Below are positions 18,022 through 28,352 of a DNA stretch of 64,000 nt, piece after piece. The notes under the pieces are model-generated. The model saw nothing but the letters and a program-made list of their open reading frames with translations. It had not been told where the DNA came from and ran no database searches. The stretch comes from Corynebacterium rouxii. Lineage in GTDB: Bacteria; Actinomycetota; Actinomycetes; Mycobacteriales; Mycobacteriaceae. Each line of letters starts with the position of its first letter. The stretch's first letter is position 1. The position numbers and the translations under genes are program-made. The DNA is taken from NCBI RefSeq assembly GCF_902702935.1, contig NZ_LR738855.1, positions 744,001-808,000 of the forward strand, given 5' to 3'.

Positions 18022-21000
18022 ATGGATTCCTCGCATGATTTCAGCCTTGCGGATACTTTCGCTCTCCAAGTAGCAACCTGGTTTAGCGATGTGTTTGCCC
18101 AGCCTACGGTGGTGCAGCGCCAAGCGTGGACGGCTATTTCGGCGGGGGAGAACGCGTTAGTTGTAGCCCCCACAGGTTCGGGTAAAACGCTTGCAGCCTT
18201 TTTATGGGCACTGAACGAGCTTGTTCAAGGCACGGGGCAAACGGCGTTGCTTAGCAGGCAAGCTGCAGGATCTGAGCAAGCCGAGGCATCACGTGCCAAG
18301 GGGGTCAAGGTTGTTTATATTTCTCCGTTGAAGGCATTGGGTGTGGATGTGGAAAATAATCTGCGTGCGCCGCTTACGGGGATTAATCAGGTGGCGGCTC
18401 GCTTAGGTATTGATCAAAGCGATATTACCGTGGGTGTGCGCTCTGGAGACACCCCTGCGAGCGAGCGCAGCAAACAGGTACGTAATCCGCCGGATATTTT
18501 GATTACCACGCCGGAGTCTTTGTATTTGATGCTGACGTCTAAAGCCCGTTCCATCCTCACCGCCGTAGACACAGTGATTGTGGATGAAATCCACGCGATG
18601 GCGGGCACAAAACGCGGGGTGCATTTGGCATTGAGTCTAGAACGCCTTGAGCGCCTGGCTTTGCAACCAGTGCAACGAATTGGGCTTTCTGCAACCGTGC
18701 GCCCCCTCGACGTAGTGGCGAGGTTTTTAGGCGGGGATCGCCCTGTGGAGATTATCAATCCGCCGCTGGAGAAGAAGTGGCAGCTAGCGGTACACGTTCC
18801 TGTCGATGACATGAGCGATTTGCCCACGCCCGAACCGGTAAGCGAGATCGGGGAAGCCACAATCGACGATCCGTTGGGGTTGACCACCCAACCTGAAGGT
18901 TTTGCCGAATCCGCGCTTCCCACGCAGGGCTCCATTTGGCCGTTTATCGAGCAAGACGTCTTCGATGAGGTGATGCAGCACCGTTCTACCTTGGTTTTTG
19001 TTAACTCCAGACGGACTGCGGAACGCCTGACCAGCAGGCTTAATGAGCTGTATGCGCAGCGTTTCCAACCTGAGGAGTTATCGCCTGCGTTACGACGCCC
19101 ACCTGCGCAGCTGATGAAAAGCACCGATATCGCCGGCGAAGCCACAGCGATAATTGCTCGTGCACATCACGGATCGGTGTCTAAAGACGAGCGCGCCTTT
19201 ACCGAGAAAATGTTGAAGCAAGGTGAGTTGCGCGCTGTGGTGTCGACCAGTTCACTGGAGCTAGGTATTGACATGGGGGCAGTAGATAAGGTGATTCAAG
19301 TTGAATCGCCCCCTTCGGTAGCCTCGGGGCTCCAACGCGTGGGGCGTGCCGGTCACGTGGTGGGCGCGGTATCGCATGGTTCGTTTTACCCGAAACATCG
19401 CGCAGATCTTGTCCAAACCACCGTTACCATAGGCCGGATGGCCGAGGGGCTTATCGAGGAACTCCACGTTCCTACCAATGCCCTTGATGTGTTGGTTCAG
19501 CACACGGTCGCTGCGGTAGCCATGGAAGATCTTGATGTTGAAGATTGGTACGCAACGGTGGTGCGGGCCTATCCATACCGTGATCTTCCCCGTGAGGCTT
19601 TCGACGCGGCAATTGATCTCACCGCAGGGGTGTATCCGTCCACGGACTTTGCTGAGCTTCGTCCGAAGGTCATCTACGACCGCATTACCGGAATGCTGAG
19701 TGCACGCCCCGGCGCGCAGCGTACTGCGGTTATTAATGGTGGAACGATTCCTGACCGCGGCATGTTTGGTGTGTTTTTGGTCGGTAGCGGTGAATCTGGT
19801 GTGCCTCGCAGGGTGGGTGAGCTTGATGAGGAGATGGTGTATGAGTCCAGGGTGGGGGACGTGTTTACGTTGGGGGCGTCGAGTTGGCGTATTGAGGAGA
19901 TTAATAAGGATCAGGTTCTGGTTACGCCTGCGCCGGGACATACGGGTAGGTTGCCGTTTTGGACGGGAGATCAGGCGGGGCGTCCGGCTGAGTTGGGTAA
20001 GGCGTTGGGGGCTTTTCGACGCGCCCTAGTCTCTAATCCCAGTGTGGTTGAGGGCATGGGGCTGGACGTTCGTGCGCGGTCGAATGTGGTGGCGTTTATT
20101 CAGCAACAGCAAGAGGCCACGGGAGTAGTACCTGACGAGGTGACGTTGGTGCTAGAACGCTTTCGGGATGAGTTAGGTGATTGGCGGGTGGTGTTGCATT
20201 CGCCGTATGGCAGGGGTGTGAACGCTGCGTGGGCGCTGGTGGCTGGTGCGGCATTTTCACAGCGTACTGGTATGGATGCGCAGCCGGTGGCCTCTGATGA
20301 TGGCATTGTGTTGCGGGTTCCGGAGTCCGATGCAGAACCTAGTGCGGATCTGTTTGAGATTGATCCGGACACGGTTGAAGAGTTAGTGGCCCAGCAGGTG
20401 GGAAACTCTGCGCTTTTCGCAGCGCGGTTTAGGGAATGTGCGGCGCGGGCGTTGTTGTTGCCTAGTCGTTCGCCAGGCAAGCGTGCTCCGTTGTGGCAGC
20501 AGCGTCAGCGTGCTGCGCAGTTGTTGGATGTGGCGCGAAAGTACCCGAGTTTTCCTATCGTGTTGGAAACTGTGCGGGAATGTTTGCACGATGTTTATGA
20601 TCTCGATGCGTTGGTGGAGCTAGCTGCTGCATTGAAGCTGCGTAAGGTGCGTATTGCTGAGGTGACGACGCAGCAGCCGAGTCCGTTTGCTACGTCTATT
20701 TTGTTTAGTTACACGGGCGCTTTTATGTATGAGGGCGATAGCCCGCTGGCGGAAAAGCGTGCAGCTGCGTTGGCGTTGGATCCATCATTGTTGGCCAAAT
20801 TGTTGGGCACGGTGGAGCTGCGGGATTTGTTGGATCCGGCGATTATTGCTGAGGTGGATCAGGACATGCGGCGGCGTTCGCAGCGGCGGCGTGCGCATAC
20901 TGCTGAGCAGTTGGTTGATGCATTGCGGATGTTAGGCCCGGTGCCAGTTGCCGAGGTTCCTGCGATCTGCGATGTTGAGGTTGCTGGTGCGGTAGAGCAG

Positions 21001-22812
21001 CTTGGGCGCAGAGTCATGGAGGTACGTATTGCTGGGGTGGCGCATTTTGCGTTGGCTGATGATGCTGCGTTGCTTCGGGATGCGCTAGGTGTGCCGGTTC
21101 CGCCGGGAATACCAGCACAGGTAGATACGATTACTGATGCGGTGGCACAGTTGGTAACTCGTTGGGCTAGGGCACGCGGGCCGTTTGTGCTCGCAGATGT
21201 TCAAAGTGCCTTCGGGCTGGCCGCTGGGGTGGCACATGGGGTCGTCGATACGCTGCACAAGAGCGGTGTGGTGACGATGGGGCGTTTTCGGGCTGGTGTT
21301 GACCAATCGGAGTATGTGGCACCTGAGGTTTTAAAGATCATTCGACAGCGTTCGTTGGCGGCGGCGCGAGCGGAAACCCAGCCTGTATCGCAGTCGGCGT
21401 TGGGCCGGTTTTTGCCACAGTGGCAGCAGGTTGCTCCAATGGGGCAACAGCCGCAACTGCGCGGTGCTGATGGGGTGTTTGCTGTGGTAGAGCAGCTCGC
21501 CGGTGTGCGGCTACCGGCATCGGCTTGGGAGACGATGGTGCTGCCACAGCGGGTAAGCGGCTATCAGCCAAGTGACCTCGATGAGCTGACTGCAAACGGG
21601 GAGGTGGCAGTCATTGGCGCGGGTAGCGCTGGTAGCTCTGATCCGTGGGTCATGCTCGTCCCCACCGATTATGCAGCCCAGCTTATTGATGCCCCAGATG
21701 TAGAGACTTTAAGCCCTATCCAGCAGCAGATCATGGAGATCTTAAGCAACGGTGGTGGCTATTTGATAAGCAGCATCCGCGATCAGATTCTTGGCAGTGA
21801 TACAGAGGTGCGCTCCGCTATCTGGGAGCTTTTTGAGCTGGGGATGATAAGCCCAGATGGCATGGCACCGATACGTGCGCGGCTTAGCACTGGCAACGGG
21901 GCAAGCTCCGCGCATCGTGCGAAGCGCACGCCCGCACGCGGTCGTTTGCGCATGGGGCGTACTCGTTTTGCACAGTCGCAGCAATCGGGGATCGCCGCCG
22001 ATATGGTGGGGCGGTGGTCGCTAACCGTCCCCGCTGATACCGATGCAACTGCACGCTCCGTTGCCCACGGCGAAGCATGGTTAGATCGCTATGGGGTGGT
22101 CACTCGTGGCAGCGTGGTCGCAGAAAACACCCTAGGTGGATTCGCCTTGGCGTACAAGGTGCTTTCTCGTTTTGAGGAAGCCGGCAAAGCCATGCGTGGT
22201 TACCTCATCGATGGTTTAGGGGCTGCCCAGTTTTCTACGCCGGTGGTCATCGATCGCTTGCGCGGACTAGGAGATAGCGATGATGTGACAGGTTGGCCAT
22301 CGGGTACCACCGATCCTGAGGTGTATGTTCTTGCCGCAGCTGATCCCGCGAATCCTTACGGGGCAGCGTTGCCGTGGCCGGAATCAGGGCCCACCCGAGC
22401 TGCGGGCAGCATCGTCGTGCTTATCGACGGCCTCCTCATCGCGCACCTGACTCGCGGCGGGCGCACGCTTACCCTATTCGATCTTCCTACCGGGATCGAC
22501 TACGCCACGGCAATGCCGATTGTTGTCAACGCATTATCTGAAGCAATAGCGCGCAACATGATGAAACGCATCGTGGTGGAAAAGATTAACGGCGAACAGG
22601 TGTTTCAGTCGCAATGGGGTGAGATCTTACGTGCTGCTGGAGCTCATATTGTGCCTCAAGGCATCCGCATATCTGCGTCAGCACAAGCAACGCAGGCTTC
22701 TCATCGGCGAGGCCGTAGGCTAAGCCAAGCACTGAACGAGCTAGATGCGCCGACAGATCACGACGACCCCGTATCGCGCCGGGGCGGATTCCGATCGGGT
22801 GGGTGGCGTTAG
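18022..22812 (+). CDS. lhr: Lhr-type ATP-dependent helicase
   Basis: 1596 residues, a superfamily 2 DNA repair helicase (long Lhr, 3'-5' translocase). Walker A APTGSGKT at 49-56, DEIH at 187-190, motif III SATVRP, motif V/VI STSSLELGIDMGAVD and QRVGRAGH, then the winged-helix/beta-barrel Lhr core and the long C-terminal domain of unknown role. ATG 18022 has no Shine-Dalgarno box; TTTAAT lies 7 nt upstream, suggesting a leaderless transcript. Next to two glycosylase genes, mug and nei2, forming a repair neighbourhood seen in related actinobacteria. The 3' end overlaps mug by 4 bp. Confidence 0.95.
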   Translation: MDSSHDFSLADTFALQVATWFSDVFAQPTVVQRQAWTAISAGENALVVAPTGSGKTLAAFLWALNELVQGTGQTALLSRQAAGSEQAEASRAKGVKVVYISPLKALGVDVENNLRAPLTGINQVAARLGIDQSDITVGVRSGDTPASERSKQVRNPPDILITTPESLYLMLTSKARSILTAVDTVIVDEIHAMAGTKRGVHLALSLERLERLALQPVQRIGLSATVRPLDVVARFLGGDRPVEIINPPLEKKWQLAVHVPVDDMSDLPTPEPVSEIGEATIDDPLGLTTQPEGFAESALPTQGSIWPFIEQDVFDEVMQHRSTLVFVNSRRTAERLTSRLNELYAQRFQPEELSPALRRPPAQLMKSTDIAGEATAIIARAHHGSVSKDERAFTEKMLKQGELRAVVSTSSLELGIDMGAVDKVIQVESPPSVASGLQRVGRAGHVVGAVSHGSFYPKHRADLVQTTVTIGRMAEGLIEELHVPTNALDVLVQHTVAAVAMEDLDVEDWYATVVRAYPYRDLPREAFDAAIDLTAGVYPSTDFAELRPKVIYDRITGMLSARPGAQRTAVINGGTIPDRGMFGVFLVGSGESGVPRRVGELDEEMVYESRVGDVFTLGASSWRIEEINKDQVLVTPAPGHTGRLPFWTGDQAGRPAELGKALGAFRRALVSNPSVVEGMGLDVRARSNVVAFIQQQQEATGVVPDEVTLVLERFRDELGDWRVVLHSPYGRGVNAAWALVAGAAFSQRTGMDAQPVASDDGIVLRVPESDAEPSADLFEIDPDTVEELVAQQVGNSALFAARFRECAARALLLPSRSPGKRAPLWQQRQRAAQLLDVARKYPSFPIVLETVRECLHDVYDLDALVELAAALKLRKVRIAEVTTQQPSPFATSILFSYTGAFMYEGDSPLAEKRAAALALDPSLLAKLLGTVELRDLLDPAIIAEVDQDMRRRSQRRRAHTAEQLVDALRMLGPVPVAEVPAICDVEVAGAVEQLGRRVMEVRIAGVAHFALADDAALLRDALGVPVPPGIPAQVDTITDAVAQLVTRWARARGPFVLADVQSAFGLAAGVAHGVVDTLHKSGVVTMGRFRAGVDQSEYVAPEVLKIIRQRSLAAARAETQPVSQSALGRFLPQWQQVAPMGQQPQLRGADGVFAVVEQLAGVRLPASAWETMVLPQRVSGYQPSDLDELTANGEVAVIGAGSAGSSDPWVMLVPTDYAAQLIDAPDVETLSPIQQQIMEILSNGGGYLISSIRDQILGSDTEVRSAIWELFELGMISPDGMAPIRARLSTGNGASSAHRAKRTPARGRLRMGRTRFAQSQQSGIAADMVGRWSLTVPADTDATARSVAHGEAWLDRYGVVTRGSVVAENTLGGFALAYKVLSRFEEAGKAMRGYLIDGLGAAQFSTPVVIDRLRGLGDSDDVTGWPSGTTDPEVYVLAAADPANPYGAALPWPESGPTRAAGSIVVLIDGLLIAHLTRGGRTLTLFDLPTGIDYATAMPIVVNALSEAIARNMMKRIVVEKINGEQVFQSQWGEILRAAGAHIVPQGIRISASAQATQASHRRGRRLSQALNELDAPTDHDDPVSRRGGFRSGGWR

Positions 22813-23429
22813 ATATAGGTCTGTGCGCTATCGTCCCAGACTTCGCGCCAGCGCTGGGCGAGCGTGTCTACAGTTTCATGGGCATTGAGGCCGCTGGGTT
22901 GCGGGACGACCCACAACGCCACATCATCAGGCCAGCCGGCAATGCTGGTCGGGTCCTGTTTGCCGAGCATCGCCTTACGGAGTCGGAACCCGGCGCGGAA
23001 GGCAGTAATACCTACTACCACTACCACGCGCGGGCGCAGAGTGTTGGCAAGGTGAATGACCCGCTGGGCGCCGTCGATAAGCTCGTGTGTGGTGAGTTCG
23101 TCGGCGCGGGCGGTAGCGCGTGGTACGAGATTTGTCATCCCTATGCCAAGGCGTGCCAAGTGTTGTTCTTGCTTATCGCTCATGCCGAGTGAAACGTCAA
23201 AGCGTGGTGTGACAATGCCTGCGCGGTCAAGTGATGGCCAAAAACGATTACCGGGATGTGCAAAGGGGGCGTCAACGGCGGCTGTCCATAATCCGGGGTT
23301 TACACCAACGATGAGTAATCGCAGATCAGAATCGGGAATTCGATCCGATACCGTGGCGTTGGCAAACTGTGCGAGCTGATCGCGGGTAGGCTTGGCCCCG
23401 CCCAATGGGGAAGGATGTGCTGTACTCAT
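22809..23429 (-). CDS. mug: G:T/U mismatch-specific DNA glycosylase Mug
   Basis: 206 residues, uracil-DNA glycosylase superfamily. Motif I is VGVNPGL (the asparagine is the Mug-type catalytic position) and motif II is PQPSGLNAH, a Q for the usual N at its first position. It removes uracil or etheno-cytosine opposite G. Start ATG 23429. Convergent with lhr and divergent from nei2, 51 bp away. Confidence 0.85.
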   Translation of the reverse strand: MSTAHPSPLGGAKPTRDQLAQFANATVSDRIPDSDLRLLIVGVNPGLWTAAVDAPFAHPGNRFWPSLDRAGIVTPRFDVSLGMSDKQEQHLARLGIGMTNLVPRATARADELTTHELIDGAQRVIHLANTLRPRVVVVVGITAFRAGFRLRKAMLGKQDPTSIAGWPDDVALWVVPQPSGLNAHETVDTLAQRWREVWDDSAQTYI

Positions 23430-23480
23430 ACCTACCCGTTGTACCCCATATCAAGAAAAAGGCAGCGTGATACCGACCCC

Positions 23481-24287
23481 ATGCCCGAAGGCGATTCCGT
23501 ATTTCAACTCGCTCGGCGACTCAGCTTTATGCAAGGCCGCACCGTCACATACACGAGCCTTCGAGTGCCGGCCTATGCCACTGTACGTTTCGACGGTCGC
23601 ACCATCACACGCGTATGGCCCTACGGCAAACACCTTTTTATGGGGATCGGTTCGGACGTCCTGCACACGCATCTCAAAATGGAAGGCGCGTGGGCAGTAC
23701 ATAGGGCGGGGGATCGGTGGCGAAAACCCGGCCATACCGCACGTGTGGTTCTCCACCTCGACGACGCCCCGAACGCTCCCATCGAAGTAGTCGGCCACGA
23801 ACTCGGATTCGTGCGCGTATTCCCAGAGCACGAATACTCACAGCGAATCGCCCACCTTGGTCCGGATGTCCTCGCCAAATCCTGGCCTACCCGTGGGGAA
23901 GCAGAAGCAAGAAAACGCCTTCTTAGCCAACCCGAACGTGCCATCGGCTTGGCGTTGCTTGATCAAAAAGTACTAGCAGGTGTGGGAAACGAATACCGCG
24001 CCGAAATCTGCTTTATTTGTGGAATCCACCCCGCGACCCGAATCAAAGACGTTGATATTGACCAAGTGCTCTCAGTCACCCGACGCCTCATGTGGGCCAA
24101 CCGGCTTTCCCCGATACGCGTTACCACGGGTATTCGTCGTCCAGGTGAAACCAGCTACGTTTTTGGCCGCAGCCACAAACCATGCAGACGCTGCGGCACC
24201 CTCATACGTAAAAGCACGCTTGTCGACGACCCCACCACCGAACTCGAAAGAATCATCTGGTGGTGCCCGCTATGTCAAAGCGAATAG
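23481..24287 (+). CDS. nei2: DNA glycosylase/AP lyase of the Fpg/Nei family (Nei2)
   Basis: 268 residues. The N-terminus MPEGDSVFQLARRL gives the catalytic Pro2-Glu3 after removal of Met; the helix-two-turns-helix lysine/asparagine stretch GVGNEYRAEICF and a C-terminal zinc finger (C-x2-C, then C-x2-C in WWCPLCQSE) complete the family. Nei-type enzymes excise oxidised pyrimidines. ATG 23481 is fixed by the MPEGDS motif; there is no Shine-Dalgarno box. Its last 18 bp overlap the convergent transporter gene. Confidence 0.9.
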   Translation: MPEGDSVFQLARRLSFMQGRTVTYTSLRVPAYATVRFDGRTITRVWPYGKHLFMGIGSDVLHTHLKMEGAWAVHRAGDRWRKPGHTARVVLHLDDAPNAPIEVVGHELGFVRVFPEHEYSQRIAHLGPDVLAKSWPTRGEAEARKRLLSQPERAIGLALLDQKVLAGVGNEYRAEICFICGIHPATRIKDVDIDQVLSVTRRLMWANRLSPIRVTTGIRRPGETSYVFGRSHKPCRRCGTLIRKSTLVDDPTTELERIIWWCPLCQSE

Positions 24288-25925
24288 TACAACCTGTGCC
24301 GCAATAATCTTGACAATCATCGCTAATGGGTACACAGACGTATAGCCCAAAGCCGGCAAATCGTTTTTCGTCATTGCAGAAACATAAGACAACACAGCAG
24401 GGTGTGTTTGAATACCCGCAAGCATGCCCGCTGTCTGTCCGAACGGGATCTTCATCACCTTATAGCCTACAACCAGCACAAAGATTGCCAATGTCAAGGT
24501 GATGATGGTGCCAACGGCAATGATGGTCAACGACGCAGGATCTGATAGCGATGCGCGGAAACTAGCACCCGCAGTGGTGCCAATAGCCGCAAGAAACAGC
24601 GTGATTCCTAGTTGCCGCAGTGCCAAGTTTGCCCCGTAAGGAACCTGCCACACGAAACGCCCAGAACGCCCTACCGCTCCAAGAACAAGCGCCACCACGA
24701 GTGGGCCGCCAGCACTTCCCAACGATAAGGCGGCACCGCCTGGAAGCGGCACCTCAATCATGCCCACAATCAAACCAAGAGCAAGGCCCGCAACCAGAGG
24801 AAACAGGTTGAAATCCGACAGCCTGCGATAAGAATCGCCAAAGAGGGCAGTAACAGACTTCATTCGATCATGCGCAGCAACCACACGGACACGGTCGCCA
24901 AGCTGAAGAACGGTCTCTGGGGTAGCTACATGATCATGGTCGCCACGGCGCACACGTGTAATCAGAATTCCCGACAACCGCGGCCGCAGCTTAGCCAGCG
25001 GAATACCCACCAAGTCTTGGTTAGAAACGAAAATGCGACGATAATCCAAATCATGCCCATGGAACGGATCGCCAGGGACCAAATCACCCAACACATGGGC
25101 TGCTTTGTCTAATTCCTCAGCAGTACCCACTACCGACAACACGTCTCCCACATGAATACGAGAAGAAGCAGTAGGAAGAGTCTGCTGACCATCGCGCTCA
25201 ATGCGAGAAACGATAATCTCTAGCCCTAGCGTGTGGTGGATATCAATCACAAGATCCGAGCCAGCAACAACATGATTCACCTTAATTTGTCGGGTGAACA
25301 AATCCTCAACAGCAATACCTGCGTCGTGAGCTTCTTGAACGTGATCGATACGAAACCACTTTGCACACAACCCAATCGCTGCGATAACCCCCAATACGCC
25401 GATGGGGTAGGCCAGCGAATACGCAACCAACGGCAACGATTCCACCTCGTGCACCTTGTTTGCGTCCTCAAAGATGCTCGGTAAGGAGTCCACCACCGCG
25501 GCCATAGCCGGTGTATTTGTTACCGCACCAGTAAACAACCCAGAAGCAGTAACCCCGTTGAGATTTACCAGCGAAAACAAGCCAATGGACAACCCAGTAA
25601 CAAGCGTCAACGTGGCGATAGCGAGCAGATTCTGCTTAATGCCCTGAGACTTAAATAGTGCGAAAAAGGCGTGACCTGATTCTAAACCGATGGAGTACAC
25701 AAAAATAGACAAGCCCAATATGTACACCAAGTGGGGGATGTGAATATCTGGCTCCACAGCGGCAAAACCAACGCCTGTAAATAACACAGCTGCTACGCCG
25801 AGGCTAAAACCTCGAATCTTAATCTGACCGATTGCTAATCCAACCGCCATGATGACAAAAAGCGTCAACAGCGGGTTTGTCACGAAGATATCCACAATGT
25901 CGATCGTGCCAGAAAATGAAAACAT
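24270..25925 (-). CDS. AspT/YidE-type transporter with two RCK-C (TrkA-C) domains
   Basis: 551 residues. Two membrane blocks (about 1-190 and 370-551, five helices each) flank two cytoplasmic TrkA-C domains (about 205-360), the architecture of the aspartate:alanine exchanger family. It is closely similar to the uncharacterised C. glutamicum transporter Cg2425. The duplicated signature GALTNTPAMAAV is here as FTGAVTNTPAMAAVVDSLP, and TQTHPAVLSYVS near the end. The substrate is unknown. ATG 25925 gives the family N-terminus; TTG 25952 is a longer alternative. Confidence 0.88.
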   Translation of the reverse strand: MFSFSGTIDIVDIFVTNPLLTLFVIMAVGLAIGQIKIRGFSLGVAAVLFTGVGFAAVEPDIHIPHLVYILGLSIFVYSIGLESGHAFFALFKSQGIKQNLLAIATLTLVTGLSIGLFSLVNLNGVTASGLFTGAVTNTPAMAAVVDSLPSIFEDANKVHEVESLPLVAYSLAYPIGVLGVIAAIGLCAKWFRIDHVQEAHDAGIAVEDLFTRQIKVNHVVAGSDLVIDIHHTLGLEIIVSRIERDGQQTLPTASSRIHVGDVLSVVGTAEELDKAAHVLGDLVPGDPFHGHDLDYRRIFVSNQDLVGIPLAKLRPRLSGILITRVRRGDHDHVATPETVLQLGDRVRVVAAHDRMKSVTALFGDSYRRLSDFNLFPLVAGLALGLIVGMIEVPLPGGAALSLGSAGGPLVVALVLGAVGRSGRFVWQVPYGANLALRQLGITLFLAAIGTTAGASFRASLSDPASLTIIAVGTIITLTLAIFVLVVGYKVMKIPFGQTAGMLAGIQTHPAVLSYVSAMTKNDLPALGYTSVYPLAMIVKIIAAQVVLFALT

Positions 25926-26008
25926 ATTGGTAATAAATGTCAATGTGGCCAAAACGGGGGTAGCACCCCGTGGGGAAACACCCGCAACGGTCCATTAGGG
26001 TGAAGGCT

Positions 26009-26422
26009 ATGAAAACAATTCTCAACCTGATTTGGTTGATCACTGGCGGAATTTGGCTTGCTCTCGGATACATATTGGCTGGTGTGGTGGCCTGTGCACT
26101 GATCATTACGATCCCCATAGGAGTAGCAAGCTTCAGAATGGCCAACTATGCGCTGTGGCCATTCGGTCGCACCGTTATTGAAGAAGCCGGCGGCGGATCT
26201 GCCCTCAACGCCGTCAGCAACGTGGTGTGGTTTGTTATTGCAGGCTTCTGGCTCGCACTCGGCCACCTCACAACCGCATTCGCACAAGCAATCACCATCA
26301 TCGGTATTCCACTCGCGATCGCGAACCTGAAGATGATTCCTGTGACATGCTTCCCCTTTGGAAAACGCATCGTCGACTCCAACGCCATCCCGTTTGGCTA
26401 CCGTCTTATGAGCTCTATGTAG
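26009..26422 (+). CDS. YccF-family membrane protein
   Basis: 137 residues with an internal duplication: two copies of an N-x-x-W-x-x-x-x-G-x-W-L-A-L-G hairpin (from about 4 and 72), each followed by a short loop ending in PFGR or PFGK. This duplicated YccF domain is of unknown function. Residues 1-50 and 72-110 are hydrophobic, so it is an inner-membrane protein. GAAGG precedes ATG 26009. A strong terminator follows. Confidence 0.85.
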   Translation: MKTILNLIWLITGGIWLALGYILAGVVACALIITIPIGVASFRMANYALWPFGRTVIEEAGGGSALNAVSNVVWFVIAGFWLALGHLTTAFAQAITIIGIPLAIANLKMIPVTCFPFGKRIVDSNAIPFGYRLMSSM

Positions 26423-26435
26423 CTCCAGAAACCAC

Positions 26436-26484
26436 AAAGGACCCTCACACAAGCACATCAATAATGCTTGTGTGAGGGTCCTTT
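26436..26484. terminator. Bidirectional terminator between yccF-like gene and pgi
   Basis: A perfect 20-bp stem (26436-26455 with 26465-26484, core AGGACCCTCACACAAGC), 9-nt loop, and T-rich sequence after it. It lies between convergent genes. Confidence 0.92.
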
Positions 26485-26506
26485 ATTTTAGGGATCTAAT
26501 GCTGTC

Positions 26507-28150
26507 CTAGCCGCGATGGGTGCGGTACCAAGAGATCAAAGCATCGGTGGAACTATCGCCAGAATCCACAGTGACCTCACCGGCAACAGCTGGGGCCAGA
26601 TCATTAGCCTGTTGCTTGCCAAGCTCAACGCCCCACTGATCGAAGGAGTTGATGTCCCAGATCACGCCTTCTACAAACACAATGTGCTCGTAGAGAGCAA
26701 TCAATGCGCCGAGAGCAAAAGGTGTGAGTTCCTCAGCCATGATGGTGGTGGTAGGACGGTTACCTGGCATGACTTTGTGGGCTACCAATTTTGGAGCAAC
26801 GCCTTCTGCAGCAATTTCTTCAGCAGTCTTACCAAAAGCCAAGACCTTGGTTTGTGCGAAGAAGTTGCTCATCAGTAGATCATGCATGGAGCCTTCGCCG
26901 CTGGCAGTAGGAAGGTCTTCCTTCGGGCGTGCAAAACCAATGAAGTCTGCAGGAATAAGCTTGGTGCCTTGGTGAATCAGCTGGAAGAACGCGTGCTGGC
27001 CGTTGGTGCCAGGCTCGCCCCAGTAGATCTCACCGGTGTCGGTGGTCACAGCGCTACCATCATGGCGAACAGACTTGCCATTGGACTCCATGGTCAGCTG
27101 CTGCAGGTAAGCGGGGAAGCGGCCCAAGTCTTGTGAGTATGGCAAAACTGCGTGGGTTTCTGCACCAAAGAAATCGTTGTAGAAGACGTTGAGCATACCC
27201 ATGAGTACAGGGACGTTGGACTCGAACTCGGCGGTGCGGAAGTGTTCATCCATGGCGCGGAAGCCGTCGAGGAAACGCATGAAGTCCATAGGGCCGATAA
27301 CAGACATCAGTGACAAGCCAATAGCGGAGTCTACGGAGTAACGACCGCCCACCCAATTCCAGAACCCGAACATGTTCTTGGTGTCGATACCAAACTCTGC
27401 GACCTTTTCCGCGTTCGTCGAAACAGCAACGAAGTGCTTAGCAACAGCAGACTCATCGCCACCGGCGGCCGCAACCAGCCAGCGCTTTGCCGCGTGGGCA
27501 TTAGCCAGAGTCTCTTGGGTGGTAAAGGTCTTGGATGCGACGACGAAAAGTGTGGACTCCGGATCGAGCTCATCGAGAACCGCATGCATATCAGCTGGGT
27601 CGACGTTGGAAACAAACTTCGCGTTGATACCGGCGGTTGCATAAGTACGCAACGCCTTCGTTGCCATCGCGGGGCCTAAGTCAGAACCACCGATACCGAT
27701 GTTCACAATGGTCTTGATGGTGTGATTGGAGTAACCACGCCAAGAGCCATTACGCAAAGACGTAGCAAAGTCGCGCATACGGCCGAGTACCTCGTGCACA
27801 TCTGCGGCAACATCTTGACCATCAACGCTAAGCTCTGCATCGACTGCAAGGCGAAGTGCGGTGTGAAGCACAGCGCGGTCTTCGGTGTTGTTAATGTGCT
27901 CACCATCAAACATGGCCTTGATTTTTTCGCGCATACCAGAGGCCTTAGCCAGCTCAGTAAACGCAGCCACGGTGTCGGCGTCGATCAAGTTTTTGGACAA
28001 GTCGACATGAAGACCTGCTGCCTCGAAGCTCAACTCCTGCGCACGGTTGGGGTTGCTAGCAAACAAATCACGAAGAGTGGTTGCCTTCATGGCGCTGTAG
28101 CGCTCAGAGAGCGTAGCCCATGGCTCAGTGGTCGTAACATCGAAGGACAT
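26507..28150 (-). CDS. pgi: Glucose-6-phosphate isomerase
   Basis: 547 residues. Interconverts glucose-6-P and fructose-6-P in glycolysis. Seen: [20 protein letters not shown] (substrate phosphate loop), [15 protein letters not shown], the signature [13 protein letters not shown] near the C-terminus. ATG 28150 has GGAG 8 nt upstream, ruling out the longer frame from 28213. Full length. Confidence 0.97.
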   Translation of the reverse strand: MSFDVTTTEPWATLSERYSAMKATTLRDLFASNPNRAQELSFEAAGLHVDLSKNLIDADTVAAFTELAKASGMREKIKAMFDGEHINNTEDRAVLHTALRLAVDAELSVDGQDVAADVHEVLGRMRDFATSLRNGSWRGYSNHTIKTIVNIGIGGSDLGPAMATKALRTYATAGINAKFVSNVDPADMHAVLDELDPESTLFVVASKTFTTQETLANAHAAKRWLVAAAGGDESAVAKHFVAVSTNAEKVAEFGIDTKNMFGFWNWVGGRYSVDSAIGLSLMSVIGPMDFMRFLDGFRAMDEHFRTAEFESNVPVLMGMLNVFYNDFFGAETHAVLPYSQDLGRFPAYLQQLTMESNGKSVRHDGSAVTTDTGEIYWGEPGTNGQHAFFQLIHQGTKLIPADFIGFARPKEDLPTASGEGSMHDLLMSNFFAQTKVLAFGKTAEEIAAEGVAPKLVAHKVMPGNRPTTTIMAEELTPFALGALIALYEHIVFVEGVIWDINSFDQWGVELGKQQANDLAPAVAGEVTVDSGDSSTDALISWYRTHRG

Positions 28151-28352
28151 TGCATTGCTCCATTTCTGTTGGTTTATGCGAGTTTGTGCCCAGATAGTGT
28201 GGCAATTGCTCAATTCCCACGGTATCGAAAATACGCCTGTCCTGTCGGATTCCCAACAATACTTTTGATCGGACTTTTGTCACAGCAATCCCAGATACAG
28301 CCCGTGACCTGATGGTGGCGCAACCACCGTAGTGCGGTGCATAGTGGGAACT

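Noticed and set aside
18414..19145. 243-codon minus-strand frame inside lhr
   Set aside because: It is antisense to conserved helicase motifs, has no ribosome-binding site or known domain, and matches a codon-bias shadow.
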